This document shows, piece by piece, positions 45,514 through 54,907 of a stretch of 64,000 bases of DNA. The stretch lies in NCBI GenBank assembly GCA_016743945.1, contig JADGFI010000006.1, positions 248,001-312,000 on the forward strand. The letters run 5' to 3'. Every line of letters begins with the position of its first letter. Position 1 is the stretch's first letter. The DNA is from Desulfobacteraceae bacterium. Lineage in GTDB: Bacteria > Desulfobacterota > Desulfobacteria > Desulfobacterales > Desulfobacteraceae. A program made the translations under genes and the position numbers. Under the pieces are notes generated by a model that was given only the letters and a program-made list of their open reading frames with translations, did no database searches and was not told the origin of the DNA.

Positions 45514-45895
45514 AGCTTGTTTCTCCAAGGAATTTAATTATTAAATCCCTGATGGTTTCAGGGGTAAAGGGTTTGGTGATATATCCGGCCGCCCCGGAGT
45601 CCATGAACTCTTTTATTTTGGCGGCATTGCCTTCTGTGGAGATGACAACCACCGGAATATCCTTTAAAATCTCTTCCTTTTTAATGGCCAAAATCAGTTC
45701 TAAGCCATTCATGACCGGCATATTGTAATCTGTCATCACCATATCAATCCACCTGTTTTTCAGAAGGTCAAGGGCCTCTTTGCCGTTGGCAGCATCATGA
45801 AACTTAGAACCTGCATACCCTGCAGTTTTAAGGGTCCTTTTTATCACAGACCGCATGGGCAGGGAATCATCTACTATCAGTATTGAATATGACAT
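45470..45895 (-). CDS. cheY: CheY-like response regulator with acidic tail
   Basis: 141 residues: a single receiver (LIVDDSLPMRSVIKR, phospho-Asp in MVMTDYNMPVMNG, Thr in STEGNAAK, Lys in YITKPFTPETI) followed by an acidic tail DEDPDDSDDDFDF. It is presumably phosphorylated by the CheA in this operon. The tail is unusual for CheY and resembles the C-terminus of the MCP of this operon. Confidence 0.88.
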   Translation of the reverse strand: MSYSILIVDDSLPMRSVIKRTLKTAGYAGSKFHDAANGKEALDLLKNRWIDMVMTDYNMPVMNGLELILAIKKEEILKDIPVVVISTEGNAAKIKEFMDSGAAGYITKPFTPETIRDLIIKFLGETSYDEDPDDSDDDFDF

Positions 45896-45935
45896 TATTT
45901 TCTTCCTGTTTTTTTAGGTTTCAACAGTTTAAGTG

Positions 45936-46784
45936 TTAAACGATGTGTAGCAATTCTTCAACTGCCTGCATGTTCATGCCAAACTCTGCAATAATCAGGG
46001 TAACATCATCTGCGGACAAACCCAGCTCCTTTATGACCTGGGGTTTAAACCAGTATGAAAGACCATCCGACCCCACACCGGCTCCCATCATCATGCAGAT
46101 GCAGTCGCTAAGATAAACCGCAGCAATTTCTTTATCCTTGATCATGGTTTCATCCGGCAAATGATGATGACGGATGATTTTAATCATTTTCGGACTGAAC
46201 TTCCACATCTTTGCAATCATGGCACCCAGCTCTGCATGATCAATTCCGATTATTTTCTTTTCAGCCTCTCTGAAACTAAAATTTTTCCTTTCAACCAGAT
46301 CTTTAATTTTTTGAAAAGAATCATATACATGGGGTTCCAAAATAATTTTACCGATATCTTTTATCAGGGCAGAGGTAAATATCGTATTTTTATTTTTCAG
46401 AGATAATTTAACCGCCACCTGCTTTGCAATCATGGCTGAGGATACGGAATACCGCCACATATCTCCTCTTTCCATCCCATACCCTTTCTGGCTGCCAGCA
46501 AGGGCTTTGGCCCCGGATTTAAGTAAAACAAGTTCAATTACCTGGTCTGTGCCCAGCATATTGACGGCATCCTTGATGGATTCCGCCGGATGTTTCAGCC
46601 CGAAAAAAGCGGAATTACAGGTTTTCAAAACACTGGCTGTGATAGCTGGGTCATATTGGATCACATTGGAAATGTCTTCCATGGAGCTGTCGGGATGATC
46701 CACCACCGTCAACAGTTGATTGACAACAGCAGGAATGGGTTTTAAATTTTTAATTTCTTTCATCAATTCTTGAAGTGTTATCAT
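45936..46784 (-). CDS. HDOD-domain signalling protein
   Basis: 282 residues covering one HDOD domain (LKPIPAVVNQLLTVVDHPDSS, AITASVLKTCNSAFFG, DIGKIILEPHVYD, GIDHAELGAMIAKMW, IKIIRHHH). It lies in the chemotaxis operon with a 4-base overlap with cheD. HDOD proteins often adjoin signalling genes; their biochemical activity is uncertain and the metal-binding HD residues are only partly kept. Confidence 0.88.
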   Translation of the reverse strand: MITLQELMKEIKNLKPIPAVVNQLLTVVDHPDSSMEDISNVIQYDPAITASVLKTCNSAFFGLKHPAESIKDAVNMLGTDQVIELVLLKSGAKALAGSQKGYGMERGDMWRYSVSSAMIAKQVAVKLSLKNKNTIFTSALIKDIGKIILEPHVYDSFQKIKDLVERKNFSFREAEKKIIGIDHAELGAMIAKMWKFSPKMIKIIRHHHLPDETMIKDKEIAAVYLSDCICMMMGAGVGSDGLSYWFKPQVIKELGLSADDVTLIIAEFGMNMQAVEELLHIV

Positions 46785-47260
46785 ATTTTCACCTCCCTTG
46801 ACCCGGAAGTTTTAACGTATATGTCCCCTGTTGCGATTTCAATCCTAACAGTTCGATTTACATTCCCGCCAACATCCTGCCGGTTGATCATCACATTATT
46901 TTTGAAAAATATTTTTTTTAAAGCCATGTAATTGCGTTTGCCGATATTGAAGAATCCTTTCTGATCAAGAATCTCTGCTCCGCCTGCGGCATATATTTTC
47001 ATCCGCCGCTTTACAGCACCTAATTGATACGCTGTTTTAAACAGCCTGGGAATTCCGGAATCTGCAAACATATAAGGTCTGGCAGCAGCCTTGTCTTGAT
47101 CAATGGAAGATTCCGGCAGCATATAGTGCAGTAATCCTCCGACTTTAACAACAGGATCATAGATAACAACCCCGATACAGGAACCAAGTGAATAGGTGAT
47201 GATGGATTCTGCCGGGTTATTGCTCACTTTCATGTCTGCGACGCCCACAATCTGTTTCAC
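46781..47260 (-). CDS. cheD: CheD chemoreceptor glutamine deamidase
   Basis: 159 residues with the CheD hallmarks SIITYSLGSCIGVVIYD (catalytic Cys), GGLLHYMLPES (catalytic His), YAAGGAEILDQKGFFNIG and the closing TVRIEIATGDIYV. It deamidates receptor glutamines. The second copy in the cluster (43546-43828) is a pseudogene. Followed by the HDOD gene with 4-base overlap. Confidence 0.93.
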   Translation of the reverse strand: MKQIVGVADMKVSNNPAESIITYSLGSCIGVVIYDPVVKVGGLLHYMLPESSIDQDKAAARPYMFADSGIPRLFKTAYQLGAVKRRMKIYAAGGAEILDQKGFFNIGKRNYMALKKIFFKNNVMINRQDVGGNVNRTVRIEIATGDIYVKTSGSREVKI

Positions 47261-47297
47261 ACAGGGCTCCTTTCTTTTTGTTTTAATCTATGTTCCA

Positions 47298-49823
47298 TTA
47301 TTGTTGTGACACAAGGCCGAAAATCCCATGGATGTCGAGAATAAGTCCCACCCGCCCGTCAGCAAGGATAGCACCCCCTGCCAGGCCTTGTACATCTTCA
47401 AGATTGCTGCCCAGACTTTTGATGACATATTCGTCTTTGCCCAGAAGTTCATCAATGAGCAGGGCTCTTTTTTCATCCTTTGACTCAACCACAACAACCA
47501 GGCTGTCCCAAATTGCTTTTTTTTGGGGCCGGCTGCCATAAATTTCATCCAGCCGGATGACAGAAATCAAGCTGCCCCTGTCCTTGACCATCTCACCTTT
47601 CCCCCCAACGATAAAACACTCTTTTTTATCCGGTTTAAACGCCTTTTGGATGGCCATGGTGGGAATGACATATTTTTCATCATCAACTCCCACCAGCATG
47701 CCGTCAATAATGGCCAGCGTCAACGGAAGGCTGATGGTAAATTGGGTCCCCACACCCTTTGATGATTTAATGTTCAATTGTCCTCTGAATTTTGCTATCC
47801 CATCCTTGACCACATCCATGCCAACCCCTCTGCCTGACACATCAGTGATTTCTTTGGCCGTGGAAAACCCGGGCTGGAGAACCAGATCATAAATTTGTGC
47901 ATCCGTCATCTGTTCATCTCCGGCAATAAGGCCGGTGCATTTTGCTTTTTCAAGGATGACGTCCTTATCAAGCCCTATGCCGTCGTCTTCAATTTCTATG
48001 ATGATATGCCCGCCTTTATGATAGGCACGAAGGTAAATATTGCCCTGGGAAGGCTTGCCCTGACCAAGGCGGCCAGATTTTTCTTCAATACCATGATCGC
48101 AGGAGTTCCGGATCATATGGACCATGGGTTCATAAAGCGCCTCAACCACGTTTCTATCGATCTCAGTGTCTTCCCCCACCATATTTAAAGCAATCTCTTT
48201 CCCTGATTTTTTGGACAGATCTCTGACAATCCGTATCATTTTCATAAAAGTGGTTTTTATGGGGATCATCCGCATGGACATGGCAATGTTCTGCATATTG
48301 GTCACAATCTGGCCCAGTTGCGAAACGCTCTGGGTTAGCAGGGGATCATTGGAAGTTCTCTGCCTGAGCATGGACTGGGCAATGACAAGTTCCCCTGCAT
48401 AATCAACCAGATCATCCAGTTTATCGGTACTGACCTTTACCTGGGCTGCCACCTGTTTTTTTGAAACAGTCTGATCCATAAGCGCTGCGGCCACTTGTTT
48501 GGGTGCGGCGTTCTTTTGTTCAACCAGGATTTCACCAATTTTTTTGTCCGGGCGGTTCTTTTGGAATTCAAGAGCCCGGTCAAGGTTTTCCTGACTGACA
48601 GCCCCTTTTTTAACCAGTATTTCTCCCAGGGGTTCTTTTCCGCCTTTTGCCAGAGAAACCTGTAGTTTTTGCAGTTTATCCCTTAAGGAAGCCACATCAA
48701 TATCATCATCCGGCTGCACAAATCCTGCAACCGTCCCCTGGCGCACCCTGGCAAGAAGATTTTTCAGGGCGTCCACCGATTCAAGGATGGCATCTGTTGC
48801 AATACCGTTGATTAAAAAATCTCCGCTGCGCGCACTGTCTAAAAGGTTTTCCGTGGTATGGGCAAGGGTATTTATTTTTGTCAGGGCTAAAAATCCGGAA
48901 ACCCCTTTAATGGTATGGAACGGACGAAAAATATCATTGATAATATCCCTGTTGGACGGGTCCTGCTCCAGATCAATCAGGTTTACTTCAATGGTGTCAA
49001 GGTTTTCTTCGGCTTCCGATACAAAATCAATCAGGATTTCCATGTCATCATCTGATATCCTCTCGGGTGATATTTGTCCTGGTTCTTTTTGAGATTCTAT
49101 TTTCCTTTCTTTTTCTATTAATTCAATCTTTTTGGGTTTTTTGTGTTCTTCAAGCTTGTAATTCAATAGGTCCAGAACATCAGAGTAATCAAAGGCAAAG
49201 GCTTCTCCCCTTTTTAAATGATTCAGGATTGATTTCAGCAGCACTGACCCTTCTTCAATGGGTTTTGTATTTTCGATATTTTCCAGTGTCATGCCTTCCA
49301 CATATTCTTTGCAGGCAATACTGACCTTGTGAAATGTGATAAACGCTTCTTGTTTTGACGCATCAATAAGCTTGTCTAAAATATTAAAAATTGTACCAAA
49401 ACCCGGGATATCTCCAGGACAAAATTCTGCAATCAACTTGGAAAAGGCATTCAGGTTTTCTTCAATCGGGTCAAAATCAGGGGCATCCGGTAGAGGATCT
49501 ATGGGCTGGGGCTCCTCGTGTGCCTGATGCTGATCAGATTCTTTTAATCCGCAGATGCCCGACAATAGTTCAGATATCAACTCGCCCAGGGCTGCCATTT
49601 CTTTGTCAACATCCTGGGATCTGTTTTTTAACATCACCTCTATGATCTTTCTTGCCTTTAAAACATCCTTTGCCTGGTCATTAAATGACAATTCCATGCA
49701 TTTTCCATGAATTAATTTCAGCAGCGGCAGCAAACCGGATAAACTTTCCGGCTCTTCAGGTTCTGCCAGAATATAATCGCAGGAAAGTTTTTCAACTAAG
49801 GTTTCAATGATATCATACGTCAT
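47298..49823 (-). CDS. cheA: Chemotaxis kinase CheA with long N-terminal extension and MshEN-like insert
   Basis: 841 residues. Residues 1-255 are a helical extension of unknown type. Hpt domain at about 258-365 with the phospho-His H303 (PFHTIKGVSG). Residues 395-450 hold two units of LGEILVKKGAVSQENLDRAL type (second: IGEILVEQ), resembling the N-terminal domain of type II secretion/MshE ATPases that binds c-di-GMP in some members. Then come the dimerisation and ATPase domains (MIRNSCDHGIEE, IEDDGIGLD, GRGVGMDVVKDG) and a CheW-like C-terminus. It is the central kinase of this operon and should feed CheY, CheX and the receptor. Confidence 0.95.
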   Translation of the reverse strand: MTYDIIETLVEKLSCDYILAEPEEPESLSGLLPLLKLIHGKCMELSFNDQAKDVLKARKIIEVMLKNRSQDVDKEMAALGELISELLSGICGLKESDQHQAHEEPQPIDPLPDAPDFDPIEENLNAFSKLIAEFCPGDIPGFGTIFNILDKLIDASKQEAFITFHKVSIACKEYVEGMTLENIENTKPIEEGSVLLKSILNHLKRGEAFAFDYSDVLDLLNYKLEEHKKPKKIELIEKERKIESQKEPGQISPERISDDDMEILIDFVSEAEENLDTIEVNLIDLEQDPSNRDIINDIFRPFHTIKGVSGFLALTKINTLAHTTENLLDSARSGDFLINGIATDAILESVDALKNLLARVRQGTVAGFVQPDDDIDVASLRDKLQKLQVSLAKGGKEPLGEILVKKGAVSQENLDRALEFQKNRPDKKIGEILVEQKNAAPKQVAAALMDQTVSKKQVAAQVKVSTDKLDDLVDYAGELVIAQSMLRQRTSNDPLLTQSVSQLGQIVTNMQNIAMSMRMIPIKTTFMKMIRIVRDLSKKSGKEIALNMVGEDTEIDRNVVEALYEPMVHMIRNSCDHGIEEKSGRLGQGKPSQGNIYLRAYHKGGHIIIEIEDDGIGLDKDVILEKAKCTGLIAGDEQMTDAQIYDLVLQPGFSTAKEITDVSGRGVGMDVVKDGIAKFRGQLNIKSSKGVGTQFTISLPLTLAIIDGMLVGVDDEKYVIPTMAIQKAFKPDKKECFIVGGKGEMVKDRGSLISVIRLDEIYGSRPQKKAIWDSLVVVVESKDEKRALLIDELLGKDEYVIKSLGSNLEDVQGLAGGAILADGRVGLILDIHGIFGLVSQQ

Positions 49824-49934
49824 AGTCCTGTCCTTGCTTGTGGGGTTTAAACGTATTCGATAAAAACTGTTATGAAATACTGTTTATCGGCACAGGATAT
49901 GGTTATAAACTACCCTGTGCCGGTTCATCAACGG

Positions 49935-52286
49935 TTAAAAATTTTCAAAATCTTCATCATCATCAAATGGAATGACCTGGTCCGGCCGTACCTCTTTTGT
50001 CGTATGGGACAGCATTTTTTTCTTTCCCGGACTAGACGAGTTTAAGTGGTGAGAAACCGGTTTAATCGTCCGATTCTTGCCTTTACTGATATTTTGATCC
50101 TTTTTACCGGTGACCATCATCAGCAGCTCACCCACATAATCCCTGAGTTGTTCTGCCTGGGCATTCATCTCTTCAGAGGCAGAGGCAGACTCTTCGGCAT
50201 TGGCAGCGTTCTGCTGAACCACTTTATCCATCTCGGTAATGGCAAGATTTACCTGCTCGATCCCCTCGGATTGCTCCTTGGAGGCCTCTGAAATTTCTGC
50301 CACCAGTTCTCCAACCTTACCTGAGGTTTCAGCTACCTTGCTGAATGCATCATTTGTCGTTGTAACCAGCGCAGAACCATCATTGACTTTTTTCACTGTT
50401 CCTTCAATCAATTCAGCCGTATTTTTAGCAGCCTGGGCAGCTCTCATGGCAAGGTTCCTGACTTCATCGGCCACAACGGCAAAACCGGCTCCTGCCTCTC
50501 CTGCCCGCGCCGCCTCAACAGCAGCGTTTAATGCCAGAAGGTTTGTCTGAAATGCTATCTCATCAATTGTTTTGATTATCTTTGAGGTTTCTTCACTGGC
50601 CGTTGAAATTTCTTTCATGGAAATAATGAGCTGATCCATTGATTCATCGGCGAGTTTAACCACTTGATTGGATTCTTTCATGAGATTGTCGGCATGAGAT
50701 GCATTCTCAGCGTTTTTCTTGGTCATGGAGGACATCTCTTCCATGGAGGATGAGGTTTCTTCAATGGAGGCTGCCTGCTCAGACGCGCCTTCCGCCATGG
50801 ACTGGCTGGAAGATGATACCTGACTTGAGGCGGATGCCACCTGGTCAGCCCCCTCACCCATTCCCAGGGTGATTCTTTTCAGCACCGAGACAATTCCCCT
50901 GGCAATAACGAAGGCCAGAAATATTCCGGCAAGGATGGCGATGGAAGCCACAATGGCCACATTTCTCTTGGTACTCCGGGCGGCTGCGAGCATGGCTTTA
51001 TCCGTCAGGATATTCTTTTTGGCCTCTTTTCTTAATTCTCCTAAAAATTTTTGCGTCTTTACAAGATTTGGAGCGGTTTGGTTGGTATAAACATTAGCGG
51101 CTTTTATCTGTCCCTGGATAAGTTTATTTGACCTATCCCTTAATTTTCCAAGCAGTTTCCGGGTGTTGTGCATTTCAGGGCTGCTCGTATCCTCAAAAAT
51201 GGATATGGCCTTGTTCCTGCCGTCCATCAGGGTGTTTTCATATTTAATTGCCCGACCAAATATAGTGGCCACTTCTTGAAGGTGTTTTTGAGTTTTATTT
51301 TTAAATATGGTTTCCGCCAACTCTTTATTGCCGGTGTTCAGCGCATTATTTATCATAACAGCACTTGCATGGAGGGCATCATGGGGTTCTTTTACAGATT
51401 GAAAAATTTTATTCAAAACCGAATCCTTGTCCATGAGATTTAATACATGGCCCGACCCGAGCCATTTGCCAAATTCGCATTTTCCAGGATCGGTCTGGAC
51501 GCTTATCTGTGATCCCTCTATCAAGGACTGTGCTACCGTTGCCGCCCATATTCTGTGGTCATCAAGTCTGAGTCTCAGCGTATCAAGAAGACCGGGGTGA
51601 ACCTGTCTGTAGGCTGAAATAATATGTTTTGCCGAGTCATGCAGTTTTTTATGGGGCTCCTTGATTTCCGCAAGCAGCCTAGCTAAAACAACATCCAATT
51701 GAGCTGTTTTGGCTGCTTCTTCACCATAAAGCCATTTGCCGAATTTGCACAGGGTATGATCCGTCTGGACCGCCACATTTTCTTCATTGTTGAGCATGGC
51801 ACCCTCTATGGCGGCAGCCCATAAAAGATGGGCAACTTCCATCTGCGCTAAAAAACCGGGCAGGGATTGATCCGCTTGCTTGTAAACGCCTGCAATGGAG
51901 ATGGCAGATTCATGGAGCAGCCTGTGGGGCTCTTCGATGTCTTTGAATAGAGAAATAAGGGACGGAACCAATGTTTCTGCATTTTTTCGGCCTTCGCCAT
52001 AGAGCCATTTACCAAAGCCACATTGGGTATGATCGGTCTCAACGTGAAGGGCATGGACCGTATCATCGGAAAGCAGTTTGTTGACTTCCATTATCCAGTT
52101 AAGATGATCCACTTCTTTCTGGGCAAGTTCACCATCAAGGGAGGTGCCATCAATGACTTCTGATGCATTTTTTACGATGCCGCCCACACCCGTGAAACTG
52201 ATGGCTCCCAGGACGATTAAAAACAAAATAATCACTCCAAATCCTGTACCGATTTTTTTGCCTATTGTCATATTCTTCCAGTTCAT
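49935..52286 (-). CDS. Chemoreceptor with three tandem extracytoplasmic CZB domains
   Basis: 783 residues. TM1 at about 13-33 and TM2 at about 442-466 bracket three consecutive zinc-binding CZB modules: H61/W64-C89-H121/H125, H153/W156-C180-H212/H216 and H244/W247-C270-H302/H306, each with the CxFGKWL core. CZB domains are usually cytoplasmic, whereas these lie between the two membrane helices. The cytoplasmic part is a standard signalling hairpin ([20 protein letters not shown]). The C-terminus ends in DDDEDFENF, whose last residues fit the aromatic-xx-aromatic tether for CheR. It is followed by cheA and preceded by cheW, so it is the dedicated receptor of this system. Confidence 0.93.
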   Translation of the reverse strand: MNWKNMTIGKKIGTGFGVIILFLIVLGAISFTGVGGIVKNASEVIDGTSLDGELAQKEVDHLNWIMEVNKLLSDDTVHALHVETDHTQCGFGKWLYGEGRKNAETLVPSLISLFKDIEEPHRLLHESAISIAGVYKQADQSLPGFLAQMEVAHLLWAAAIEGAMLNNEENVAVQTDHTLCKFGKWLYGEEAAKTAQLDVVLARLLAEIKEPHKKLHDSAKHIISAYRQVHPGLLDTLRLRLDDHRIWAATVAQSLIEGSQISVQTDPGKCEFGKWLGSGHVLNLMDKDSVLNKIFQSVKEPHDALHASAVMINNALNTGNKELAETIFKNKTQKHLQEVATIFGRAIKYENTLMDGRNKAISIFEDTSSPEMHNTRKLLGKLRDRSNKLIQGQIKAANVYTNQTAPNLVKTQKFLGELRKEAKKNILTDKAMLAAARSTKRNVAIVASIAILAGIFLAFVIARGIVSVLKRITLGMGEGADQVASASSQVSSSSQSMAEGASEQAASIEETSSSMEEMSSMTKKNAENASHADNLMKESNQVVKLADESMDQLIISMKEISTASEETSKIIKTIDEIAFQTNLLALNAAVEAARAGEAGAGFAVVADEVRNLAMRAAQAAKNTAELIEGTVKKVNDGSALVTTTNDAFSKVAETSGKVGELVAEISEASKEQSEGIEQVNLAITEMDKVVQQNAANAEESASASEEMNAQAEQLRDYVGELLMMVTGKKDQNISKGKNRTIKPVSHHLNSSSPGKKKMLSHTTKEVRPDQVIPFDDDEDFENF

Positions 52287-52312
52287 CGTTCCTCCTTAAG
52301 CTTTATAGTATA

Positions 52313-52825
52313 TTATTGTATAGTTTTTTCGATACCGGTAAGTTCTTCAGTACTCAAGACCTTGTCAATGTTCAGTAAAATTTTTACTCTGCCCCCTGTT
52401 TTGGCCATCCCAAGGATGTAATCCGTGTTCAGTTTGGTGCCGAATGCAGGGGTTTTTTCAATTTCCTCTTCCTGGATATTTAGTACTTCCGAGACAGCGT
52501 CCACAACAATCCCAATGAGAACCGTCCCTTCTTCAGAGTCGATTTCCACAACAATGATGCAGGTACGGTCGGTATAGGATATCGCCTCCATATCAAATTT
52601 TACCCGAAGGTCCATAACCGGGATAACCTTGCCGCGCAGGTTAATGACACCTTTTACAAAAGCGGGAGTGCGGGGAACAGAGGTGATGGGCATCATTCCA
52701 ATAATTTCCTTAACCTTTAAGATCCCGATTCCGTATTCTTCTTCATCAAGGGTAAAGGTCAGATATTTTCCGGTTTTGATCGTCGTTGCCTTTATCGCCT
52801 GGTTCATTGTTTCAGCCTGTGCCAT
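52313..52825 (-). CDS. cheW: CheW coupling protein
   Basis: 170 residues with CheW landmarks: YLTFTLDEEEYGIGILKVKEI, PAFVKGVINLRGKVIPVMDLR and a C-terminal LNIDKVLS. It couples the receptor to CheA. Located 26 bases upstream of the receptor gene. Confidence 0.95.
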   Translation of the reverse strand: MAQAETMNQAIKATTIKTGKYLTFTLDEEEYGIGILKVKEIIGMMPITSVPRTPAFVKGVINLRGKVIPVMDLRVKFDMEAISYTDRTCIIVVEIDSEEGTVLIGIVVDAVSEVLNIQEEEIEKTPAFGTKLNTDYILGMAKTGGRVKILLNIDKVLSTEELTGIEKTIQ

Positions 52826-52839
52826 GGTAAATCCCCTCC

Positions 52840-53238
52840 TTATATTGGTTTAACTTCCTTGTTCTCTTGATTGATCATCTTGTTTAATACATCACACAAG
52901 TCACTATAGGTTTCGCTGACAGAGGTAAAAAATCTTGGGAAAAATTGAGGGGCCATGGAAAGGGTGGCTTTTGATTCGTCGGGAAGGATTAAGATAACGC
53001 ATTTATCCTCGAGTAAGTCTACCAGTGAAATTAATTCGGTTAACCTGCTCCCGGAGTCGGCAAACAATATAAATATGTCTTTTTCAATAAAACCGGGACT
53101 TTTTTTTAATCTTGCTTTCAACGCATTATACGTCTGGATTGTCTGACGTTTGATTTCGTAAAAAGTTCGATCAATTACGATTTTAAGGGTATCTCCTTTT
53201 TTAGAGGCATCTTGATGGATAAAGAGTATAAAGCTCAT
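52840..53238 (-). CDS. Hypothetical protein at the head of the chemotaxis operon
   Basis: 132 residues beginning MSFILFIHQDASKKGDTL. The N-terminus reads like a beta-alpha-beta start; KDIFILFADSGSRLTELIS and DKCVILILPDES resemble the strands of a receiver-like fold but without the acidic pocket or phospho-Asp. It is the first gene after the sigma-54-type promoter and 14 bases ahead of cheW, so it is cotranscribed with the chemotaxis genes. I do not recognise the family. Confidence 0.7.
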   Translation of the reverse strand: MSFILFIHQDASKKGDTLKIVIDRTFYEIKRQTIQTYNALKARLKKSPGFIEKDIFILFADSGSRLTELISLVDLLEDKCVILILPDESKATLSMAPQFFPRFFTSVSETYSDLCDVLNKMINQENKEVKPI

Positions 53239-53293
53239 TATTTTCCCCTACATAATTTAAAAAATATTTTTTAAATGTTGCAGTTTTAAATAT

Positions 53294-53309
53294 TACAATT
53301 TGCGTGCCA
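53294..53309 (-). promoter_or_regulatory. Sigma-54 type promoter of the chemotaxis operon
   Basis: Minus-strand TGGCAC-N5-TTGTA, differing from the sigma-54 consensus TGGCAC-N5-TTGCW at one position. It lies about 55 bases before the first ATG (53238), and the adjacent gene encodes a sigma-54 activator. Confidence 0.8.
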
Positions 53310-53371
53310 AGGTCGGTAGGAATTAAATGCTTTATATTTCAGTGAGTTATGAATTTTACTATTGTTATATT

Positions 53372-53499
53372 TTGTCGGAAAAACATGACAATCCATGCTC
53401 ACAAATCAGTTTGTCGTATTTATTTGTAATATATTTCCTTATAAATAAGGATATTAGAATGATTTGTCATAAAAATATGACAGTCATAAAAATACGACA
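53372..53499. promoter_or_regulatory. TGTC-N10-GACA dyads, likely activator sites
   Basis: Two perfect TGTC-N10-GACA sites with AT-rich cores (53373-53390 and 53465-53482) and a third with one mismatch (53482-53499), plus a half-site at 53412. They sit 65-190 bases upstream of the sigma-54 promoter, the usual place for enhancer-binding activator sites. Confidence 0.6.
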
Positions 53500-53502
53500 C
53501 GC

Positions 53503-54897
53503 TTATGAGTTGGTGATATTGTATTTCTTTAAAAGAGAGTAAAGATGTCCTCTTGAAAGACCGGATAAACGGCAGGCAGTTTTGATCTCACCGTGGGTAA
53601 AGGCCATCAGATCTGTCACATAGGTATGCTTCATTTTTTCAATATACGCTTTAAGACTGAGGCTTTCAACAGGCACCGTTTTTTCCGGGGCGAGATGCTC
53701 TACAACCCCATTGTGTTTTTTAATTCTGTTCTGGATATTAAACACACGGATATGATCCGGAAGGTGCTTGGAAAACAGCATTGATTCCTGAAAAGCGTCA
53801 CTGCAAGCATAATCTATTGTGTTGAACAATTCTCTTACATTACCAGGCCAGTCATATCCGAAAAGATCATCTATAAACGCTTGAGACAGTTCATGGGGGA
53901 ATTCATTGAAAAGTTCTTTTTTTCGATTCATGTGGTGGATCACCAATAACGGTATATCTGATTTGCGATTTTTTAACGGCGGAATTTCAATGGTTAAAGA
54001 AGCAATTCTAAAATAAAAATCTTCCCTGAATAGTCCCTTTTTCACCATTTTTGACACATCCCGATGGGTGGCAGCCACCAGCCTGAAATTACTTGAAATT
54101 TCAGTTTTACTTCCCACAGGCCGGAACTTTTTTTCCTGGAGTGCCCTTAAAAATTTCTTCTGAATAACCCGGGGAAGTTCTCCCACCTCATCAAGAAAAA
54201 GGGTGCCCCCATCTGCCAGTTTTATCAATCCTGTTTTCTCTGAATCAGCGCTGGTAAACGCCCCTTTTGAATGACCAAAAAGGACACTTTCAACCAAATG
54301 CTCAGGCAGGGCTGCACAATCCACAACAATAAAATTATTTTGATGGCGCAAACTGTTTTCATGAATGGCTTTGGCAAAAAGCTCTTTACCGGTTCCTGTC
54401 CCACCGGTGATCAATATAGGGACATCATTGTTGGAGGCTTTTGAAACATTCTCAAGGCAACGTTTGATCTGTCGGCTTTTTCCGATAATAAAATCTCTTT
54501 TAATCTGTTTTTCCCGGGTATTGGATTGTTTTTGCTGCCGATATTCCAATGCCCGGATCAGAGAAAATTTAAATTCTTTATGGGACCCGCTTTTCTGCAT
54601 ATAATCCCATGCCCTTGATTTCATGGCAAGTTCGGCCCCTTCAGGATCACTGTCACCGGTCATGATAATTATTTCCGGGGGAAAAGGATGTTCACGAATA
54701 ACGTCAATAGCCTCCAGTCCGTTTCCGTCCGGAAGGTTTACATCCAAAAATACAATATCCGGGTTACCTGAAAATAATTTATCAAGACCTTGACTCAAGG
54801 TGAGGGCATAGTTTACCCCATGGTCCATTCTTTTAAATATTTCCACAAGCGTTTTACAGATGTGAGGGTCATCGTCAATGATCAGAATTTTAGACAT
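53503..54897 (-). CDS. NtrC-type sigma-54 response regulator
   Basis: 464 residues from the ATG at 54897. Receiver (LIIDDDPHICKTL, phospho-Asp in IVFLDVNLPDGNG), AAA+ domain with Walker A GGTGTGKELFAKAIH, GAFTSAD sigma-54 loop (Ser where GAFTGA is usual), Walker B GGTLFLDEVGELP, and a Fis-type HTH at the C-terminus (IKTACRLSGLSRGHLYSLLKK). I took the second of three possible ATGs because the first two overlap or abut the upstream stop with poor ribosome binding site spacing. It lies directly upstream of the dyads and sigma-54 promoter of the chemotaxis operon, and is paired with the hybrid kinase before it. Confidence 0.9.
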   Translation of the reverse strand: MSKILIIDDDPHICKTLVEIFKRMDHGVNYALTLSQGLDKLFSGNPDIVFLDVNLPDGNGLEAIDVIREHPFPPEIIIMTGDSDPEGAELAMKSRAWDYMQKSGSHKEFKFSLIRALEYRQQKQSNTREKQIKRDFIIGKSRQIKRCLENVSKASNNDVPILITGGTGTGKELFAKAIHENSLRHQNNFIVVDCAALPEHLVESVLFGHSKGAFTSADSEKTGLIKLADGGTLFLDEVGELPRVIQKKFLRALQEKKFRPVGSKTEISSNFRLVAATHRDVSKMVKKGLFREDFYFRIASLTIEIPPLKNRKSDIPLLVIHHMNRKKELFNEFPHELSQAFIDDLFGYDWPGNVRELFNTIDYACSDAFQESMLFSKHLPDHIRVFNIQNRIKKHNGVVEHLAPEKTVPVESLSLKAYIEKMKHTYVTDLMAFTHGEIKTACRLSGLSRGHLYSLLKKYNITNS

Positions 54898-54907
54898 TTT
54901 TATCATT

